Shown piece by piece: positions 5,100-5,987 of a stretch of 5,987 nt of DNA (within the stretch, counting starts at the first letter, position 1; each line of letters starts with the position of its first letter). Origin of the DNA: Phascolarctobacterium sp. (lineage in GTDB: Bacteria > Bacillota > Negativicutes > Acidaminococcales > Acidaminococcaceae). The stretch lies in the NCBI GenBank assembly GCA_016302525.1, contig JAEDNJ010000100.1:1-5987 (forward strand), read 5' to 3'. Made by a program: the position numbers and the translations under genes. The notes under the pieces were generated by a model. It worked only from the letters and a program-made list of their open reading frames with translations. It did no database searches and was not told where the DNA came from.

Positions 5100-5987
5100 A
5101 TGTTAGTTACTGATTTTGATTATGAATTACCTAAGGAGCGGATTGCGCAGCATCCTATGGAGCCTCGTGACCACTCTCGCCTTTTGGTAGTGGATAAGAC
5201 TACGGGGGAGCTTGAGCATAAGCATTTCTACGATTTGGTAGATTATCTGCGTCCTGGGGATTTGCTGGTGTTTAACGATACTAGAGTTATTCCGGCTCGG
5301 CTGCACGGCTTTAAGGATACGGGCGCTCATGTTGAGGTGTTTTTGCTTACTCGTAAGGATGCTACCGACTGGGAGGTTTTAGTAAAGCCGGGCAAGAAGC
5401 TTCAGGTAGGCGCTAAAATTAAGTTTAGCGAGGAGCTGAGTGCAGAAATTATTGCAACCACCGATTTTGGCGGTCGTATTGCTCGCTTTCATTATGAAGG
5501 TATCTTTGAGGAAATCTTGGACCGATTAGGTGAGACACCTCTGCCTCCTTATATAACTGCTCCCTTGGAGGATAAGGAGCGCTACCAAACTGTTTACAGC
5601 CGTGAGCGTGGCAGTGCTGCTGCTCCTACAGCTGGTTTGCATTTTACGAAGGAAATGCTGCATAAAATCAAGGAGCTTGGCTGTGAGGAAGTCTTTGTAA
5701 CTCTGCACGTGGGCTTGGGTACCTTCCGTCCTGTGAGCGCTGAAACCATTGAGGATCACCAAATGCACAGCGAGTTCTACAGCGTTAGCCCTGAGGCGGC
5801 AGCTGCTATTAATAAGGCGAAGGCGGAGGGCAGACGTATTATTGCTGTTGGGACAACCTCTGTGCGCACCTTAGAATCAGCTGGGGCCAGCGGTCAGCTG
5901 CAGGCCGGCGGCAATTGGACGAAGATTTTTATTTATCCCGGCTATGAATTCAAATTCGTAGATGCCCTCGTGACCAATTTCCATTTG
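5100..5987 (+). CDS. queA: S-adenosylmethionine:tRNA ribosyltransferase-isomerase QueA (partial, 3' end outside window)
   Basis: QueA transfers and isomerises the ribosyl moiety of S-adenosylmethionine onto preQ1 at the wobble position of tRNAs with a GUN anticodon, giving epoxyqueuosine, the substrate of QueH. The first 296 residues are present and run off the right edge in frame; family members are about 340 to 355 residues. Conserved segments seen in order are [12 protein letters not shown] (8-19), [14 protein letters not shown] (55-68), [13 protein letters not shown] (171-183), [10 protein letters not shown] (203-212), [11 protein letters not shown] (250-260) and [20 protein letters not shown] (277-296). 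No stop, frameshift or odd residue is visible. It probably belongs to the same transcription unit as queH, although the 117-base gap leaves room for its own promoter. In many genomes tgt, the preQ1-inserting enzyme, follows; that is expected but not seen here. Confidence 0.97.
   Translation, partial: MLVTDFDYELPKERIAQHPMEPRDHSRLLVVDKTTGELEHKHFYDLVDYLRPGDLLVFNDTRVIPARLHGFKDTGAHVEVFLLTRKDATDWEVLVKPGKKLQVGAKIKFSEELSAEIIATTDFGGRIARFHYEGIFEEILDRLGETPLPPYITAPLEDKERYQTVYSRERGSAAAPTAGLHFTKEMLHKIKELGCEEVFVTLHVGLGTFRPVSAETIEDHQMHSEFYSVSPEAAAAINKAKAEGRRIIAVGTTSVRTLESAGASGQLQAGGNWTKIFIYPGYEFKFVDALVTNFHL

Noticed and set aside
5127..5330. Minus-strand open frame opposite queA
   Set aside because: It is a shadow of the conserved queA coding sequence.
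5526..5768. Second minus-strand open frame opposite queA
   Set aside because: It is a shadow of queA; the + strand frame carries all the conserved QueA motifs here.
1..5987. CRISPR arrays, tRNA or rRNA genes, riboswitches
   Set aside because: I saw no regularly spaced repeats, no cloverleaf or rRNA-like sequence, and no recognisable preQ1 riboswitch before queH or queA.

Overview
This is a bacterial chromosome segment carrying a conserved housekeeping cluster on the + strand: ruvC, ruvA, ruvB, queH, a SpoIID/LytB-family gene and queA, which is cut by the right edge of the window. The first ~0.7 kb is AT-rich accessory DNA that looks like the end of an integrated element. A Firmicutes host is suggested by the purine-rich ribosome binding sites, the GTG starts, QueH and the SpoIID/LytB family. 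The gene order looks to me like Negativicutes (Acidaminococcaceae or Phascolarctobacterium type), but that taxonomic call is an inference from memory.

Layout. Bases 1 to about 700 are AT-rich: hand counts of G+C in 60-base lines are 12/60 at 121-180, 9/60 at 361-420 and 20/60 at 541-600. This stretch holds a possible gene tail, a phage-type small ORF that seems split by a frameshift, and the 5' part of a third ORF. That third ORF (526-801, GTG start, strong Shine-Dalgarno) is the key to the region. Its last ~30 residues are recognisably the C-terminus of YebC/PmpR, including a DDVQDVYH motif, while its first ~60 residues are not YebC. G+C rises to 28/60 at 721-780. YebC normally sits just upstream of ruvC. 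The best reading is that a mobile element has integrated in the 3' end of yebC, with its junction around 691-711. The displaced yebC tail and its terminator (814-842) remain beside ruvC.

From 886 onward the genes are tightly packed. ruvC and ruvA overlap by 4 bases, ruvB follows 25 bases later, queH starts one base after ruvB stops, and the SpoIID-like gene starts four bases after queH. A 117-base gap then precedes queA. RuvA and RuvB migrate Holliday junctions and RuvC cuts them. QueA makes epoxyqueuosine in tRNA and QueH reduces it to queuosine, so the two queuosine genes flank the SpoIID-like gene. The SpoIID-like protein keeps the family fold signatures but appears to lack the catalytic glutamate and the metal-binding residues of sporulation SpoIID, so it may have a different or non-catalytic cell-wall role.
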